NCBI GenBank assembly: GCA_036365455.1
Contig: JAWQUS010000007.1
Coordinates: 19,670,001-19,734,000, forward strand
DNA length: 64,000 bases
Reading direction: 5' to 3'
Source: Macrosoma leucophasiata
Lineage: Eukaryota > Arthropoda > Insecta > Lepidoptera > Hedylidae
Below, one piece after another: positions 25,123 through 37,143 of this stretch. Both the position numbers and the translations under genes were made by a program. The notes beneath the pieces are model-generated. The model was not told where the DNA came from. It made no database searches and saw nothing but the letters and a program-made list of their open reading frames with translations. Position 1 is the first letter of the stretch; every line of letters begins with the position of its first letter.

Positions 25123-27251
25123 AGGAATAAAATAGAGAGCTTACATCCAGGTTCATTACCTAGGTGCGTAAAATGTAGCTTGATACAAATAAAAAGAAAG
25201 CCTCAGGAGAGCGACTGCGATAATTCTCAACCCGTCAGCTGAAACTCGCTTTTTGCCTTAGTGCCAAGTGAAGAGTAGATCCCAGGTGTAAAATATTTCT
25301 AATACGACAAACAACCAGCCTTTTTACTGCGCCAAGCTATTACTTACAAAAATGACTAGCGTCTAAAAATCGATGTTATGTTTGTCGTTGTTTTGGAGAA
25401 ACTGTTTACGATGTCAATTTACATCGCGTAGGTGAATATTAAGAATACGATTGTTATATAACGACTCGTAATGTAAGTAATAGCTTCTATTTAATTTGAA
25501 CGAATTCGCTGTAGGCTGGCTAATTTTGTAGTCATATCTGCTGTATTATATGTATTATAACAAGATCTTTTGTAAGTACGTAAATAAAATGTGTAGGCGG
25601 GAAAATTATTTATTAGGTCTGGATTTATCTAAAAAAACTGAAGGCCGGGATTTTTTACTAACCGTAGGTATTACTTTCAGCCCTATCAAACGACAGTGAA
25701 CAAGATTATTAGTTTTCTACGAACACAATGCTGTAGTTGTTGATTAGGGTATAGACAGACGTAGAGTTGCTGCGGTCGACCATTATTAGATTATTACACG
25801 TCTGTAAAATGATTGATGATTGTGTTGATCTTTGTCCTTTGAATGTCCAGTAATTGCAACGAAAAATTATGATACAGTGATTTCATTCAAACAACCATAT
25901 TATTTACTACTGTATACGGCATTGGAATGGGCCTATTCGAAGGTAGTCTGAAATTTAGATCTTATCTTTAAGATGCAAAAGACTCTATTAATCTCTATGG
26001 AAGGTAGAGACATTATAAGGAGGCTTGGTTAGGCTCACGCTGATTCTGTATTGGTTTAGACTTAGAGGGTATCTGGGGGAAGGAGCCCCCGGAAGATAAA
26101 AACGATGATATTTGAATACTGTAATGTTTTCTCGGCTGCCCGGAAAAATCCTCAATTGTACCCAAATGTCTTATGTATTCTAGTTATTGTCTGGTGTAGG
26201 TAGTTAAGGCGATGGCCGTCCTAGGTAAGACGAAACGGAAATGAAACGTCTCTTGGGTTGGTAAACTTGAAATATATTACGCGCCATTCAACAGTGCACT
26301 TTTCCAATGTAAACGCAGCGTTATCGCAGCGGCTCGTGTGGCACAACAGCGATGTCTGTCCCGTTATGCGGCGGTCGCACGCGATACCCGCGCGAACTGC
26401 CAACGGGACACATAATAGCCGCATAAATAAACACTAGCTACGAATAGAAATTAATGCATCAGCGTCGCGAATTGGGCCGACTCTTGTGTACTTGGAAGTC
26501 TCGTAAACTTTGCTCGTTTTGGTAGAACTTTATGTCTTGCATTGCGAAACAAAATAACTAGCAGCAGCTGTTGTCCACGATGACGTTCCCGTAGTGCATG
26601 AAACTTATGCACTTTTTCTCAATGAAGAGGAATTGGTAGAAACCGACCGAAAAAGTCCAAACATAACCGGCTAAAGCCGGACTGATGGCCCCCATGTCCA
26701 TTGGTTTTCAATAATTAACTGAAGAGTAGCACATTTTGGAAACTATTATTTAGAAGTCTGCATTGCGTAATAGCAAGTATAAGATGTATGGGAGAAAGCA
26801 ATTGAAAGAAAGTTTCTGTCAGTGCCTGTCTCAATCCCCGAGGAGGGACTGCATTGTCTCTATATTAAATCCTCCACAATAAAGTTAATACTATATTGCA
26901 TTGCACTTACGGAGCGGAATGTAAGAAGCAATCGGAGAACGATTCGTGAAACTGCACGATCCAGCTCTTGCTGTTTGAAAGCCGGTACTGTTTGCCAAAT
27001 GCATCGTTTTTAGATTTTATTGAAAAGTATCACGATGCCGTTTGTAATATTGCATTGCACACTATTTGTGGCCTTCGGTTTGATATTTTATTTGAGTTAA
27101 GGTTAAACTGTTTCTTTTGCATTTTTTATTTCTATATTCCATTGCACCTAAGTAATTGTCGTGTCGAAATTGTATGTGCGATTATTTACAACGAAAAACC
27201 TCTGAATTGTTCTTATTTAAAACCCTTCAATATTCTCAAATCAATACCAAA
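25123..27251. other. Noncoding, nothing recognised
   Basis: Low-support open frames only; GC rises at 26300-26420 without a recognisable product. Confidence 0.65.
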
Positions 27252-27815
27252 TAGTAGGGGAGCCCAAGAGGGAATTTTTGAATTTAATCCAGCACCTCAG
27301 ATTAAGATATATGTAGGAGATACCTACCTTGTACCCTGTTCAGTGCCTCCACCAAATCTAAGATTTCCATAAAGGGCCGAACCCTTAGAGCTTCCGCCAT
27401 TAGCTTGCCTCGCATCCAAATCGTCAGAATTTTGGATGGGCGGTTTGATTGGGTTCACTTTAAATCCTCTCTGAGTATCTGACATTTTTGAGTAATTTTT
27501 CACCTTCACTTTTGAAAAAAAAAATGTTTTTGAAAACGGCGCGGCATCAACGTCAGTGGTCAAGAGCGTGCCAGATATTCTGAGAGGGTGTAAAATGTCC
27601 CCAAACAATTCTCCTATCCAAAATTCAGATGATACGGATGATGAGTAAGATCATAGCGACCTTTTGAATTTTTAAGGGCTACCTGGGGCGCGGCTGTATA
27701 CCCATATACAAACTTAAGATGTAGTGGAGGTAACCAACGGAGTGCAAGGTATGTCCCAATCTTAATCTGACGCGCTCGAGTAAATACAAAAATAGCATCC
27801 TGGGCTCCCCTACTA
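27252..27815. mobile_element. Non-autonomous DNA transposon with TAGTAGGGGAGCCC inverted ends
   Basis: The left end TAGTAGGGGAGCCCAAGAGG and right end CCTGGGCTCCCCTACTA are inverted. Imperfect similarity continues about 60 bp inward (CAGATTAAGAT … ATCTTAATCTG). A TA dinucleotide at both outer edges would suit a Tc1/mariner-type target duplication (inference). No transposase frame is seen. Confidence 0.78.
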
Positions 27816-28355
27816 TACCTAATAGACATTGTAAAATGTTGTTAAAAGTGATCATTTTGAAAATATTTCAAAATCTACAAGAAAGTAGGAAGCTTTTGCA
27901 TGTTTGTTTCCGGACGTCGTAAAGGCAGATAAGCTTCTAAGTAAGTAAAGGCTTTTACAACCACAAAAACAACGGAGTCGGATAACATACATCAAGTTGT
28001 CAATTTGACCAAATAAACGTTGAACGGGCCGCAATCTTCGGAATCTCGGCAGATACGAGGAAAGCCTACGATTGATGTGTTTTTATTGTACCGACTCCGC
28101 GGGAGCAAGACTAGCATTGAAAGGACCCCACTCTAAGACTGATTGCGCAGATTAGGACCTTTTGTATTCGATATCGGATAGAGATAAGACTTGCTAATGA
28201 TGTTCTCTTTACGGAAAATCTACAGCGACAAAAATAAATGATGTGCTATTAGGTTTTCGTGAGCTACGCTCTTTTAAAAAACATTCTAGTTTCATTATAG
28301 GTACGTAAGGCTTTCCCTATCAGTAAGTAATGAACCGGAAAAAATATTATTTTTC

Positions 28356-28403
28356 GTTTTATATTATTTCGCATTAACACATGCTTGTGAAATATATTTT
28401 ATT
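28356..28403. repeat. Left arm of a perfect 48-bp inverted repeat
   Basis: GTTTTATATTATTTCGCATT … AAATATATTTTATT is the exact reverse complement of 28665-28712. The 261-bp spacer holds tRNA-like copy 1. Confidence 0.93.
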
Positions 28404-28563
28404 ACAATTATTAAGGGTAAAAGCGACTTCTTTACGATATTCAATAAACTGCAAAGTCTATTATATCGGTTGCCTAACTAGCATAGTTGGCAATAGATGG
28501 CGCTGCTGCTACCATAAAAGCAATGCAATAAATGTGAAGGAAAGATTTGACAAATCGGGCAGT

Positions 28564-28638
28564 ATTTTAGTAGCTCAATTGGAAGAGCGGCTGGACTAGA
28601 TTCCCAGTAGGCCGCGAGTTCGAGTCTCGCCTGAAGTC
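28564..28638 (+). tRNA. tRNA-like sequence, copy 1 (probably a repeat or pseudogene)
   Basis: Cloverleaf-like. The acceptor ATTTTAG/CTGAAGT pairs with two G:U. The D-arm is GCTC/GAGC and the T-arm a perfect GCGAG-TTCGAGT-CTCGC. The anticodon arm CTGG…CCAG has an A:C at its top pair. The loop CTAGATT would give anticodon AGA, but it lacks a purine at position 37, and a serine tRNA should have a long variable arm that is missing. So this is best read as a tRNA-like repeat head. It is embedded in a duplicated unit with inverted flanks. Confidence 0.45.
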
Positions 28639-28664
28639 AAATTTTTCTTTCCATTTTTCTTTAA

Positions 28665-28712
28665 AATAAAATATATTTCACAAGCATGTGTTAATGCGAA
28701 ATAATATAAAAC
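28665..28712. repeat. Right arm of a perfect 48-bp inverted repeat
   Basis: Exact reverse complement of 28356-28403. Immediately after it the unit beginning AACAATTATTAAGGGTAAAA restarts, so this arm separates the two tandem tRNA-like units. Confidence 0.93.
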
Positions 28713-28869
28713 AATTATTAAGGGTAAAAGCGACTTCTTTACGATATTCAATAAACTGCAAAGTCTATTATATCGGTTGTCTAACTAGCATAGTTGGCAA
28801 TAGATGGCGCTGCTGCTACCATAAAGCAATGCAACGAATGTGAAGGAAAGATTTGACAAATCGGCCAGG

Positions 28870-28944
28870 ACTTCAGTAGCTCAATTGGAAGAGCGGCTGG
28901 ACTAGATTCTCAGTAGGCCGCGAGTTCGAGTCTCGCCTGCAGTC
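28870..28944 (+). tRNA. tRNA-like sequence, copy 2 (probably a repeat or pseudogene)
   Basis: Same sequence as copy 1 with a few changes. The acceptor ACTTCAG/CTGCAGT has one T:C mismatch. The D- and T-arms are identical to copy 1, and the anticodon stem is CTGG/CTCAG with a wobble. The surrounding ~250 bp are duplicated as well, so the pair arose by segmental duplication. Confidence 0.45.
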
Positions 28945-29254
28945 AAATTTTTCTTTCCATTTTACTTTAAAATAAAATATGACAACCAAACTTCGTTTAT
29001 ATCGAAATATGGCAAAGTTTTATGAACTGCTGAGGAAATGGGACTATATTGTTAACAGATTATCTTAATAATATAATACGAGAAAAAATAAAGAAAATGT
29101 TTTTATTTTGGATAAGTATCTAAATTTTTTTAGATACCTACATAAGTGAAGTCATTAAAAATTTACAAATAGATACATCGAATAATATAAAATAAAAACA
29201 GATAGGTCATAGTAAATTAAAATCATATTAATAAAATTTCACATTTTCGTCGCG

Positions 29255-29395
29255 ATTAAGGTATACCTATACTTGTGCCAAATTTCAAATCTCTAGTGCC
29301 AATAGTTTTTGCGCTCAACCGCGGACGGACAGACAGACAGACGGACATGGCGAAACTGTAAGGGTTCCTTGTTTACTACGGAACTCTAAGAACTC
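29255..29395 (-). repeat. Interspersed repeat with (CAGA)n core
   Basis: TTGTGCCAAATTTCAAATCT, GCCAATAGTTTTTGCGCTCA, GGACAGACAGACAGACGGAC and AAGGGTTCCTTGTTTACTAC are the reverse complement of the copy at 37850-38075. Confidence 0.8.
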
Positions 29396-31204
29396 TTATT
29401 AACTGGAAAAAAAACCTAATAAATTCTAGCTGCCCCGACGACCTTCTATCGCCTTATATGTATAAAAAAAAAATAAGTATGTCCAAGAAATCGAAAAAAA
29501 ATATTTGCCTTGAATCACCTTATTACTTAGGGATATTGTTGGGGTTTCTGCCGTAGACAGTACCCTCGGTTGTAGGTTAAAGTTGTTAGGAGTTCACACC
29601 AAGTAAACCAACGTTAAAAGGTTATAGTAGAATATTTATTAAGTCGCACTTTTTGTTGTGAAATACAATGACTCGCGTACGTTATGTTATGTTATCAAGC
29701 TATGACTGGCTTAATTAGGTAATTAACATTAAAAATGCTGTATGAGCAATATTTGCTCGTACAGGTATGATAAATTGATGTTGGCCCATTCTTAGACCTA
29801 CCCAATAGGCATACAAAATTTCATGAGAATCGGTAAAGCCGTTTCAGAGAAGTATGTTAACTAACATTGTGACACGAGAATTTTATCTATGGAAATTATC
29901 CCATAATCCTTGCTCCATCAATTTACCCCACTTTCCCTAATTATATCGACTATATCGATAAGACTTTAAGAGCCTCCCTAGAGATCCGTCTGTAATGTTA
30001 ATTATTGACAATGCTCATGACGTCTATGAAAAAACGAAATAGCGAATTTCGTGCATACGAAGAAAAGAGATATCAAATTTTTTAATACGTCAAAGTACAA
30101 ATCATGACCAGCGTAATTTGAGCTACCATGAATATTATTCTGTATTATTTATTGATTTATTTTGTGTATTATAATACTGACCGGTGAAAACAAATATTTT
30201 TTCAAAGTTTTTTTTTTTTTTTAACTTTTTCAATTTAGAAGTGTTAGTGATTTTACTGCACCATCTCACACTACAACTCGGCATCTTATGTTTTTTTTAT
30301 TCGTTTTATTTTTGAAAATTTTATGTACTCTCAGATCACGGAAGTGGTTGGTATTAAATGAACATTTTAAGCTTGATTTAGCGTATGTGTTGACAGAAAC
30401 CATTCGCCCTACATAAGGTGTCTATTGATTCCATAGTCGATGCCCTAAATGTATGCCGAAGTAACCGACAGACACAGTCCATTAGGTACGATATTTTTAC
30501 CTCATATTTGCAAATCGTGCTTTGGGACTTAATTGCTGGAGTTTTTCAAAGTGGATGTCTAAAGAATTCTTAAAACTGGCAACATATTGGCTACACCCGA
30601 CGTTACTAATGTCTAGTATACGCGAAGATAACCTACTTTTTATCTTCTGTCGACCCGTCTGTTTTCTGTCTACATATTGACATAAATATACAAGTTGAAC
30701 TTAGCCATCCCTTCGTTCCGATAGATAACATCTCAAGCATATAGATATATACTATAGCTATTTCTTCGCACCTAAGCAATAAAAAATATATTAGATATTG
30801 TATCGTCAACATAAAATTTGACACAGGCAGTTGCGTATAAAAAGCTCATAATATTTTTCCTACCTTTCTAAACGCATCCATAACGAACGATCGTATCTTA
30901 TACGATTATTACAAACGCTTTTATATCTAGGCATGTGTAAAGTGACGCAATAAAAGTTTGATTGTTTACGCTTTCCAATAAGTTTGAGTGCGTTTAAATA
31001 CTGTTTCGTGTTTACTACTCTACATTATAAAATACATTGCCCTGGTAGCCTTTGACTTTTTACCCGTGTTTGTGAGATAGCATCTCCATCCCTCGTGGAG
31101 ACTTTTGATAATTTTAATTATTTTTCGAAAAAAAAAAAAAAAACATAATTTATACCTGAACCCTGGCGAAATGTCTAAGTTTGCACTTAATTACTGTGCT
31201 TATC
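29396..31204. other. Noncoding, nothing recognised
   Basis: AT-rich with poly-T runs; CATGAGAATCGGTAAAGCCG near 29823 is a typical LINE-tail phrase, otherwise nothing. Confidence 0.65.
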
Positions 31205-31408
31205 TATACCTAATATTATAAAGCTGAAGAGTTTGTTTGTTTGTTTGAACGCGCTTATCTCAGGAACTACTGGTCCGATTTGAAAGTTCTTTCAGTGTTA
31301 GATAGCCGAGATAGGTTAGATTATCGAGGAAGGCTATAAGCTATCCATCATCACGCTATGAGTAATAGGAGCGGAGCAGCGCGGGCGAAGCCGGGGCGGG
31401 CCGCAAGT
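31205..31408 (-). repeat. LINE-tail-like repeat, copy 4 (reverse)
   Basis: TAATATTATAAAGCTGAAGA, (TTTG)n, CAGGAACTACTGGTCCGATT and GGGCGAAGCCGGGGCGGGCC form the reverse complement of copy 1, with a short internal duplication. Confidence 0.85.
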
Positions 31409-33203
31409 CACTAATAAGAGTCAATAGACCCTTAATTCCAAAATCAATCAAAAACAGCTTTTATTACCACCGAATAATGTGCACATGTGGTGAAGCGGTC
31501 TGTTTCCTGATAATAGGCATCTAACATCGCCGCTCCCGATTTTGTAAAGGTATACTTATTTATTGCAGTCGCTAGCGAATTTTATGGCCCTCAAAGTTTC
31601 AATGCCGTTTTGTTAAATGTTTACAGTATAAATTCGGTTGAATACGTCGTAAAACAAAACAACAAAGTTACAATAGTGTTCATTAAACATGAAGCATATT
31701 GCTATCAATTTAATTATAAATTCAGATGTATTACAAAAAACGTTCGATAGTAAATTCGCAGCGTTTGTAAGCGACGGTGGAAGTGGTACATAAAACAATG
31801 CAGGTAGGAATTTAATAATATTACCTATATGTATATGTATTATTGAATTCTCAATTATGTTTTTGAGCTAGATTAAACATCATATTATTATCTTATAAAT
31901 TTTTTAACGTTTTGAGACAAAGACTACCTATGTTTTATAGAGTCCAAATGCGCAAAATAACAACAGATTAGAAACGACATGTCTATGTAATTAGTAACAC
32001 TTAAAGTCACTATAGTTGAACTAACAAAAAAATGTTACCGTGCAAATGGAAACATTGTATTACCATTAGAAAGTGTGGCACATTAACAGCTATTCATTGA
32101 AATAATGGGCAGTAAAGCGACATCGCAGCCACTTGGAAGGCAATAAACGCAACAGCTAGGGTTGGCCCGGACCCATCGCGATTATCCCAGAATGTGGGCA
32201 TAATTTCGGATCTCCGCAATGTTAATAGGGGCCGGTATATTATATTTATTTCGGTACAACACAACAGAGTTGTCATATGGGGAAGAAAGTAATGAAGTTC
32301 TATTTATTAAAAAAAAACAACGCTTGCACACACGCGAGATATCCCCATGTTTTGCCTCACGTAAATAAAAAAAAAGTGAATTTTACTATATTGTTATTCA
32401 ACTTTTCATTGTACACCTCAATTCACTCAACTTAACCATATAAATGACTACTTACAAGAAATTACCTACCTAAATGGTGTGAAAATCGCATCAAAATCCA
32501 TTGTCGTGCTTAGAGTGTTATTTGGAAGAAACGTTCAAAATTAAAGTATGTTGTGGACCTAACAAAAATACGTATCGAGTATTTTATTGTACAAGCTCAA
32601 ATATTTATTTCTTATGTCTCCCAATTTCTACAGTTGATATATTGTAACACAATAATTTAATAACCGTTCGCACATTCTCTGTCTTCAGTATAAAGAAAAA
32701 AAACATACGGGTCGAATTGAGAAACTCCTCCTTTTTGAAGTCTGTTAAAAATGGATACGTTCTTATTGTTTGAAGTACCGAGTATGTTGAAAATGCGAGA
32801 GGTAGTTTAACGATAAACCTTTTCAAAGCTCTGACTGTTAATTTTCCTTTAAAAAGAGAAAATATACTCTTAAGATGAATTGAACTTAGAATTTAAAGAT
32901 AATTATCTATTAACCACCGACAGTACCAACATATTGCATAAATAGCGTCATAACATTAAGAAGTCAATTTCTTCGGCTAACAAACCCAAGAATCTCAAAA
33001 AGATCTGATTTCCTTCGACACCCCTCCTACACACTTCACTCCCACACGTGAACGCATAACACGCACCAGAGCCAATCACAAGTTTAGTTGAGGTTAGGGT
33101 TGTCAAATTCTGACAGACGATAGCTAGGAGAAATGTTGTGTGGGTGTTTTGATAATTTTGAGAACCTGAAGAACGGTTTAAGTGAACATTAAGATTCATA
33201 TCC
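31409..33203. other. Noncoding, nothing recognised
   Basis: No supported coding or RNA feature. Confidence 0.65.
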
Positions 33204-33436
33204 CACTGCTGCTACGCTGGGGTTTTATCCTCGGTGGCTATCAGAGGTAAAGCTGAAGTATCCTTCATCTCTGGTGCTATCTGGAGTTTTCATTTTTTGG
33301 CAGTTTCTCTTTGCTAGCCTTTGGAGTTTGGTGATGGGAAATGTCAATAGGCTCGTCACCTGTATGTTTGATAAAGGTATGCATTTACCACTGCCTTCCC
33401 CTTCGGAGAAAATATGACGTGAAGTTACGTTATGTG
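33204..33436 (+). mobile_element. tRNA-derived SINE, 5'-truncated diverged copy
   Basis: It starts at CCACTGCTGCTACGCTG, just inside the tRNA-like head. Recognisable body words include TTTGGAGTTTGGTGATGG and GTCAATAGGCTCG, and the tail is GCATTTACC…CCCCTTCGGAG…CGTGAAGTTACG. Confidence 0.72.
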
Positions 33437-33499
33437 TAGTTAAAAAGCGGTGTTTTGAAGCTCAGATAATAATATGTTTAAAAGTGGTGTCTTGCAACT

Positions 33500-33641
33500 T
33501 ACCCTGAGATTCATAGATCGCACTACGACTCTACTTTGAGCAAAGTACTCTTAGAATTGTCAAAACCCATACTGTACTGACAGTTCTAAGCATACTTTGC
33601 CCAAAGTAAAGTCATAGTGCGGTCTGTGAATCTGACCCTTA
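33500..33641. mobile_element. Hairpin MITE (AGATTCACAGACCGCAC family), uninterrupted
   Basis: About 142 bp, almost wholly palindromic. The left arm TACCCTGAGATTCATAGATC … TTAGAATTGTCA is repeated as the reverse complement in TGACAGTTCTAAGCATACTT … TGTGAATCTGACCCTTA, with a short loop in between. There is no coding capacity. Confidence 0.85.
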
Positions 33642-34089
33642 GATTGCGTGTCTAAATAACTGTTTCTTGTTTATTCACTTAAATCACATTTAATTTACAA
33701 CATTGGATTCGAAATCGATTAAAAATCTATAAAATATCATGATGCATAATTAATACTGTTTAGATATTATCAGCGGCTGATGAATATCAATTCAAGATTT
33801 TATGTCGGTTTATTATTAGACTCCATTACCATAAGACCCGATATTGGCCAATAAAATCGTGAACATCGCCTCCGTTATATGGCATCCTATTTCGGCGGTT
33901 TACGGTCTACGTGAGCCTTTCGAGATAGTTGTATTGTGTACGTTTGCCTATCTACGCAATCTGTTGTGTCATAGTATAGTGTGCGGCTATAACATATTCA
34001 ATATCGGGTTCTGCTTGTGGATTATGCGTGAGCGGTTATATGTTGGGATATAAAAAGTATCCAAAATTAATTTTGGTTAGGTTTCTTTA

Positions 34090-34145
34090 TGTCATAAGAG
34101 TGGCAAAACAAGTATACACAATTCACGTTGATGGTAATTGAATAC
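34090..34145 (-). repeat. Family A interspersed repeat, short 3' fragment beside a MITE
   Basis: AGTGGCAAAACAAGTATACA … CACGTTGATGGTAATTGAAT, stopping where the hairpin MITE at 34146 begins. Confidence 0.6.
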
Positions 34146-34287
34146 TTAGCCTGGGTTGCGCCACGATATTTGTTAAAGTTACAGTTATTGTAAAATTTTG
34201 CATCCTTTTCTAACTTTCACAGCTTTCTTTAAGTTAGAGAAGGATGTGAAATGTTAACAATAACTTTAACAGTGCAACCCAGGCTTA
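34146..34287. mobile_element. Hairpin MITE (AGCCTGGGTTGC family), copy 1
   Basis: The ends are GCCTGGGTTGC and GCAACCCAGGC. The arms contain GCATCCTTTTCTAACTTTCA and AAGTTAGAGAAGGATGTGAA facing each other. About 142 bp, no coding capacity. Confidence 0.85.
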
Positions 34288-34699
34288 CTGTAATTTATTA
34301 AAGTTTATTTAAGAAACAGAGTATTCGATATAGATTCGTTGCCACTCCTGTGGTTCAAACTCTTTTGTATAATTTGTATCATTGCTTGATAAACAACGTT
34401 TTATGTGTAATAAAGTATGATTACATGAAGTATGATGACTAATTAGTAAATAATAATATTAACTATTCATATACAGTGTACCTACTACCTCAAAATAAAT
34501 ATTTATGACTTGTGCAAATATTTACGACGATTGATGATCTAGTTTAACTGCGATGCCATATGGGTTATATTGATTTTCGTTATGAATAAACAAAAGGCCG
34601 AGAAAAACTCTCGGCCTCACACTTCTTTCATTCCGGCTTGATTCCTTGGTTGATAGTTTAATATTATGGATAACTCGTTGATATAAATTCAAATAGGTA

Positions 34700-35335
34700 T
34701 GAGTTTAAATTAGTAGTGTACTAAATTAAGTAGATCCCAATCCGAGACCCGCTCCAGAGAGTGCTCGATTTCAGACACAAGTCTTGTCCTGCTTTCCTCG
34801 ATAAGTGTCCGAGAGGCATTTGCACGGCTAGTGTAGTGTGCATCTACCGTACTATCATCGGCATAGCAATGAAAATTGGAGTTTTGCTCCAATATTTCAT
34901 TAATATGCAGAAGAAAATAGCACAGAGCCTTGCGACACACCAGCGTTGATAGGTAGTCTGTCTGAGCGCTGACCGTCAACTAAGACGTGTATATAACGCT
35001 CAGACAGAAAGCTGGCTGTCCAGTTGCATAGCCTCTCGAGAAGACCGTAGGATGGAAGTTTCGCGAGGAGTGCCCTGTGCCAGACCCGGTCAAAGGCCTC
35101 AGCAATGTCCAGGCTTACAGCCAATGCCTCCCTACTCTTGTCCAAGGCGTGGGACCAATGGTGCGTGAGATATACTAGAAGATCACCAGCAGATCTGCCA
35201 TGACGAAATCCATAATGGTGGTCACTGATCAGCTGATGATCCTCTAGATACTCTATTATTTTCATAGAAGTGTACAAAATGTTGGTTGTTATTGTTGACA
35301 ATTTTAATATTGTTCAGTGAACGCTTAGTAATTGA
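34700..35335 (-). pseudogene. Non-LTR reverse transcriptase fragment
   Basis: On the minus strand, 35301-34900 reads HHYGFRHGRSAGDLLVYLTH, AVSLDIAEAFDRVWHRALL (motif A), SYGLLERLCNWTASFLSERY and INAGVSQGSVL (motif B). After a frameshift near 34930 it continues FLLHINEILEQNSNFHCYAD, then DDSTVDAHYTSRANASR (motif C, YADD intact), then IEHSLERVSDWDLLNLVHY. The wording is that of LINE RTs of the Jockey/RTE kind widespread in moths. Only palm and part of the thumb remain; endonuclease and 3' UTR were not recognised. It is a decayed copy unrelated in sequence to the intact LINE at 7-10 kb. Confidence 0.85.
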
Positions 35336-35784
35336 ATTAAATGTTATTAAAACAAAAGAAAAAAATGAATCTAGTGGAGCTATAAAATTTTACTAAACAA
35401 TGGTTTACTTTTCGTTGGCAAAATGGATAGATCTGTATCTAAAGTGTGAAAATATATTTAAAAAATACTGTATAATAAGGAATCAGTACAGTGTGCAATA
35501 TGCCCAACATATTATCTCTTATAGGTTCTTCAACAAACGTTTCATTAAAACATTTAGATAAAGTACCTACATAAAACAAAGATCGAAAAAAGAGAACTTT
35601 ACGTCCGAAAAAGAAGTGCCATTGACATCGTTTTCTGAACCTGAATCAGAACAAAGTTTAAGCCTAGTTCCAAAAAGACCGCGGATAACAATTTTTTTCT
35701 ACCTTCTACCAAAATTTCCGAATTTGTTGCACGCTTGGTTGCACAAGACGGTATTTCTACTCGAACTGTTTAACTGTGTGATTA

Positions 35785-35860
35785 TATTTACATATATATA
35801 TTATTATATTATATTTATATTATTATATTTTATTATATTATATATATTATTATATTGATT
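35785..35860. repeat. AT-rich (TATATTATTA) simple repeat
   Basis: Imperfect TATTATATTA runs of about 75 bp; the open frame across it is low complexity. Confidence 0.85.
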
Positions 35861-35963
35861 GTACTTTAAGTTAAGGTGACTTATTGACTTACTACACACA
35901 CTCTTTCGAAATATACAACATAATTATAAGAAAATTGTATGTTTTTCTGTATTAATTGTAAAT

Positions 35964-36040
35964 ACCCGGGTACCCGGGTATATCCGGGTATACGCAAAAA
36001 TAATACTCGATACCCGGGTATTAAAAATGTCGGGTATGCG
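35964..36040. repeat. Cluster of TACCCGGGTA palindromes
   Basis: TACCCGGGTACCCGGGTATA TCCGGGTATACG then GATACCCGGGTATT and TCGGGTATGCG within 75 bp. Such clusters occur at ends of hAT-like elements in insects (recollection); no transposase is confirmed. Confidence 0.6.
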
Positions 36041-36412
36041 AAAACCCTAAAAGGTACCTACTTGACCTATGAATTACAAGTAACTTCGATCTTTGATCGT
36101 GCTTACCGCGTAGGTACTTGATAACTAATCTAATAACAGTTATCCAATGGTAGAGACGGCAGGGTTGGTAACTAATACCTAGTAAAAGTGCACGGACCGG
36201 TGTGAACGGTCAAGGCTTATTGCTTTGTCTCATGATCTTGTTTCTACTGTACTGACTCATGAACACGGCAAATATTGATATACTCGTATGAATGTTGTAC
36301 CTACAATATTGTCTGAGGGTGGGGTCAAAAGTCTAAAGAATAGGCGTGCATGTATAAAGATAATGATAAAGGTAGAAGAAGCACGAGAGGTTTGTTAGGA
36401 CCGGGATATCTG

Positions 36413-36479
36413 GCGCTCTACACTCTCTGTCTACCCCGTTAGGGACCTGGCGTGAAGATACATACATACATACATACAT
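36413..36479 (+). mobile_element. SINE 3' tail with (CATA)n
   Basis: CACTCTCTGTCTACCCCGTT then AGGGACCTGGCGTGAAG matches the SINE tail (CTCTGTCTACCCC…GGCGTGAAG). It is followed by CATA repeats to about 36479. Only the tail remains. Confidence 0.5.
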
Positions 36480-37046
36480 TGTCTCTGGTTTTATAAATTC
36501 ATGTAGTAGTTTACGAGAAATTACAATGTGTTATGATTACTGTGAGAAACCAATCAAATACTTTAACGGTGACTGAACGAAGTGGGGGTGGGTCTTTAGT
36601 TCCTTATGAATCAGCATATCTTATGAATGTAGCTACTTATAGATAATTTCGTAGCACGATTCTTAGTCATAAATAAGTATTTATCAATACCATTAAAGGG
36701 TCTCTACATAAACGTTAAATTCGACAACAATGAAAATCTATATTCAAGTAATGAAGATAGACTGACATAAACGAATAAATATCTTATACCAAGAAAACAA
36801 TTTCAGAATTTATAGAAGATATTCCCCAAGTTTGGTTCTCACCGGAGACATTATCATAATAGCTTTTAAACTGTTACGAAATTATTAAGGAGCAAACAAA
36901 GAAAAGTAATAAAATTTGAATACTTGAGCCGAAAATCCGCGCTTTTTATTCCATAAAACTTGTGTTCGTTGCTCAATTTATACTTAGTTATTAAATACTA
37001 GCCCCCTTATTCATAAACGTTCATTAGATGTGGTTAATCTACAATT

Positions 37047-37143
37047 TACTGGTGGTAAAGCGCCAGAGCTCTAGGACCGTTGAGCACTATCGCATTACCT
37101 AATTTACCTGCCGCCAAATGGTAGTTGTTCAGTACTATCGTCA
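37047..37143 (+). repeat. Family A interspersed repeat, 5' fragment
   Basis: TTACTGGTGGTAAAGCGCCA to TTCAGTACTATCGTCAC. Confidence 0.7.

Larger units (their letters stand above)
28404..28975. repeat. Tandem duplication of a ~260-bp unit with tRNA-like core
   Basis: Unit 1 (28404-28664) and unit 2 (28713-28975) both run from CAATTATTAAGGGTAAAAGC through GGCAATAGATGGCGCTGCTG and the tRNA-like block to TTTTTCTTTCCATTTT.CTTT. They differ by only a handful of bases. Confidence 0.9.

Noticed and set aside
28564..28944. Two functional tRNA genes
   Set aside because: The anticodon arm is defective, position 37 is not a purine, the implied serine tRNA lacks its long variable arm, and the copies sit in a duplicated repeat; kept only as tRNA-like.
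29330..29346. CRISPR-like short repeats (CAGA runs)
   Set aside because: Simple repeat inside an interspersed element; eukaryotic context and no spacer structure.
35590..35720. hAT transposase remnant (SEPESEQSLSLVPKRPR frame)
   Set aside because: Too short and without a zinc finger or catalytic motif; only the nearby CCCGGGTA cluster hints at such an element.
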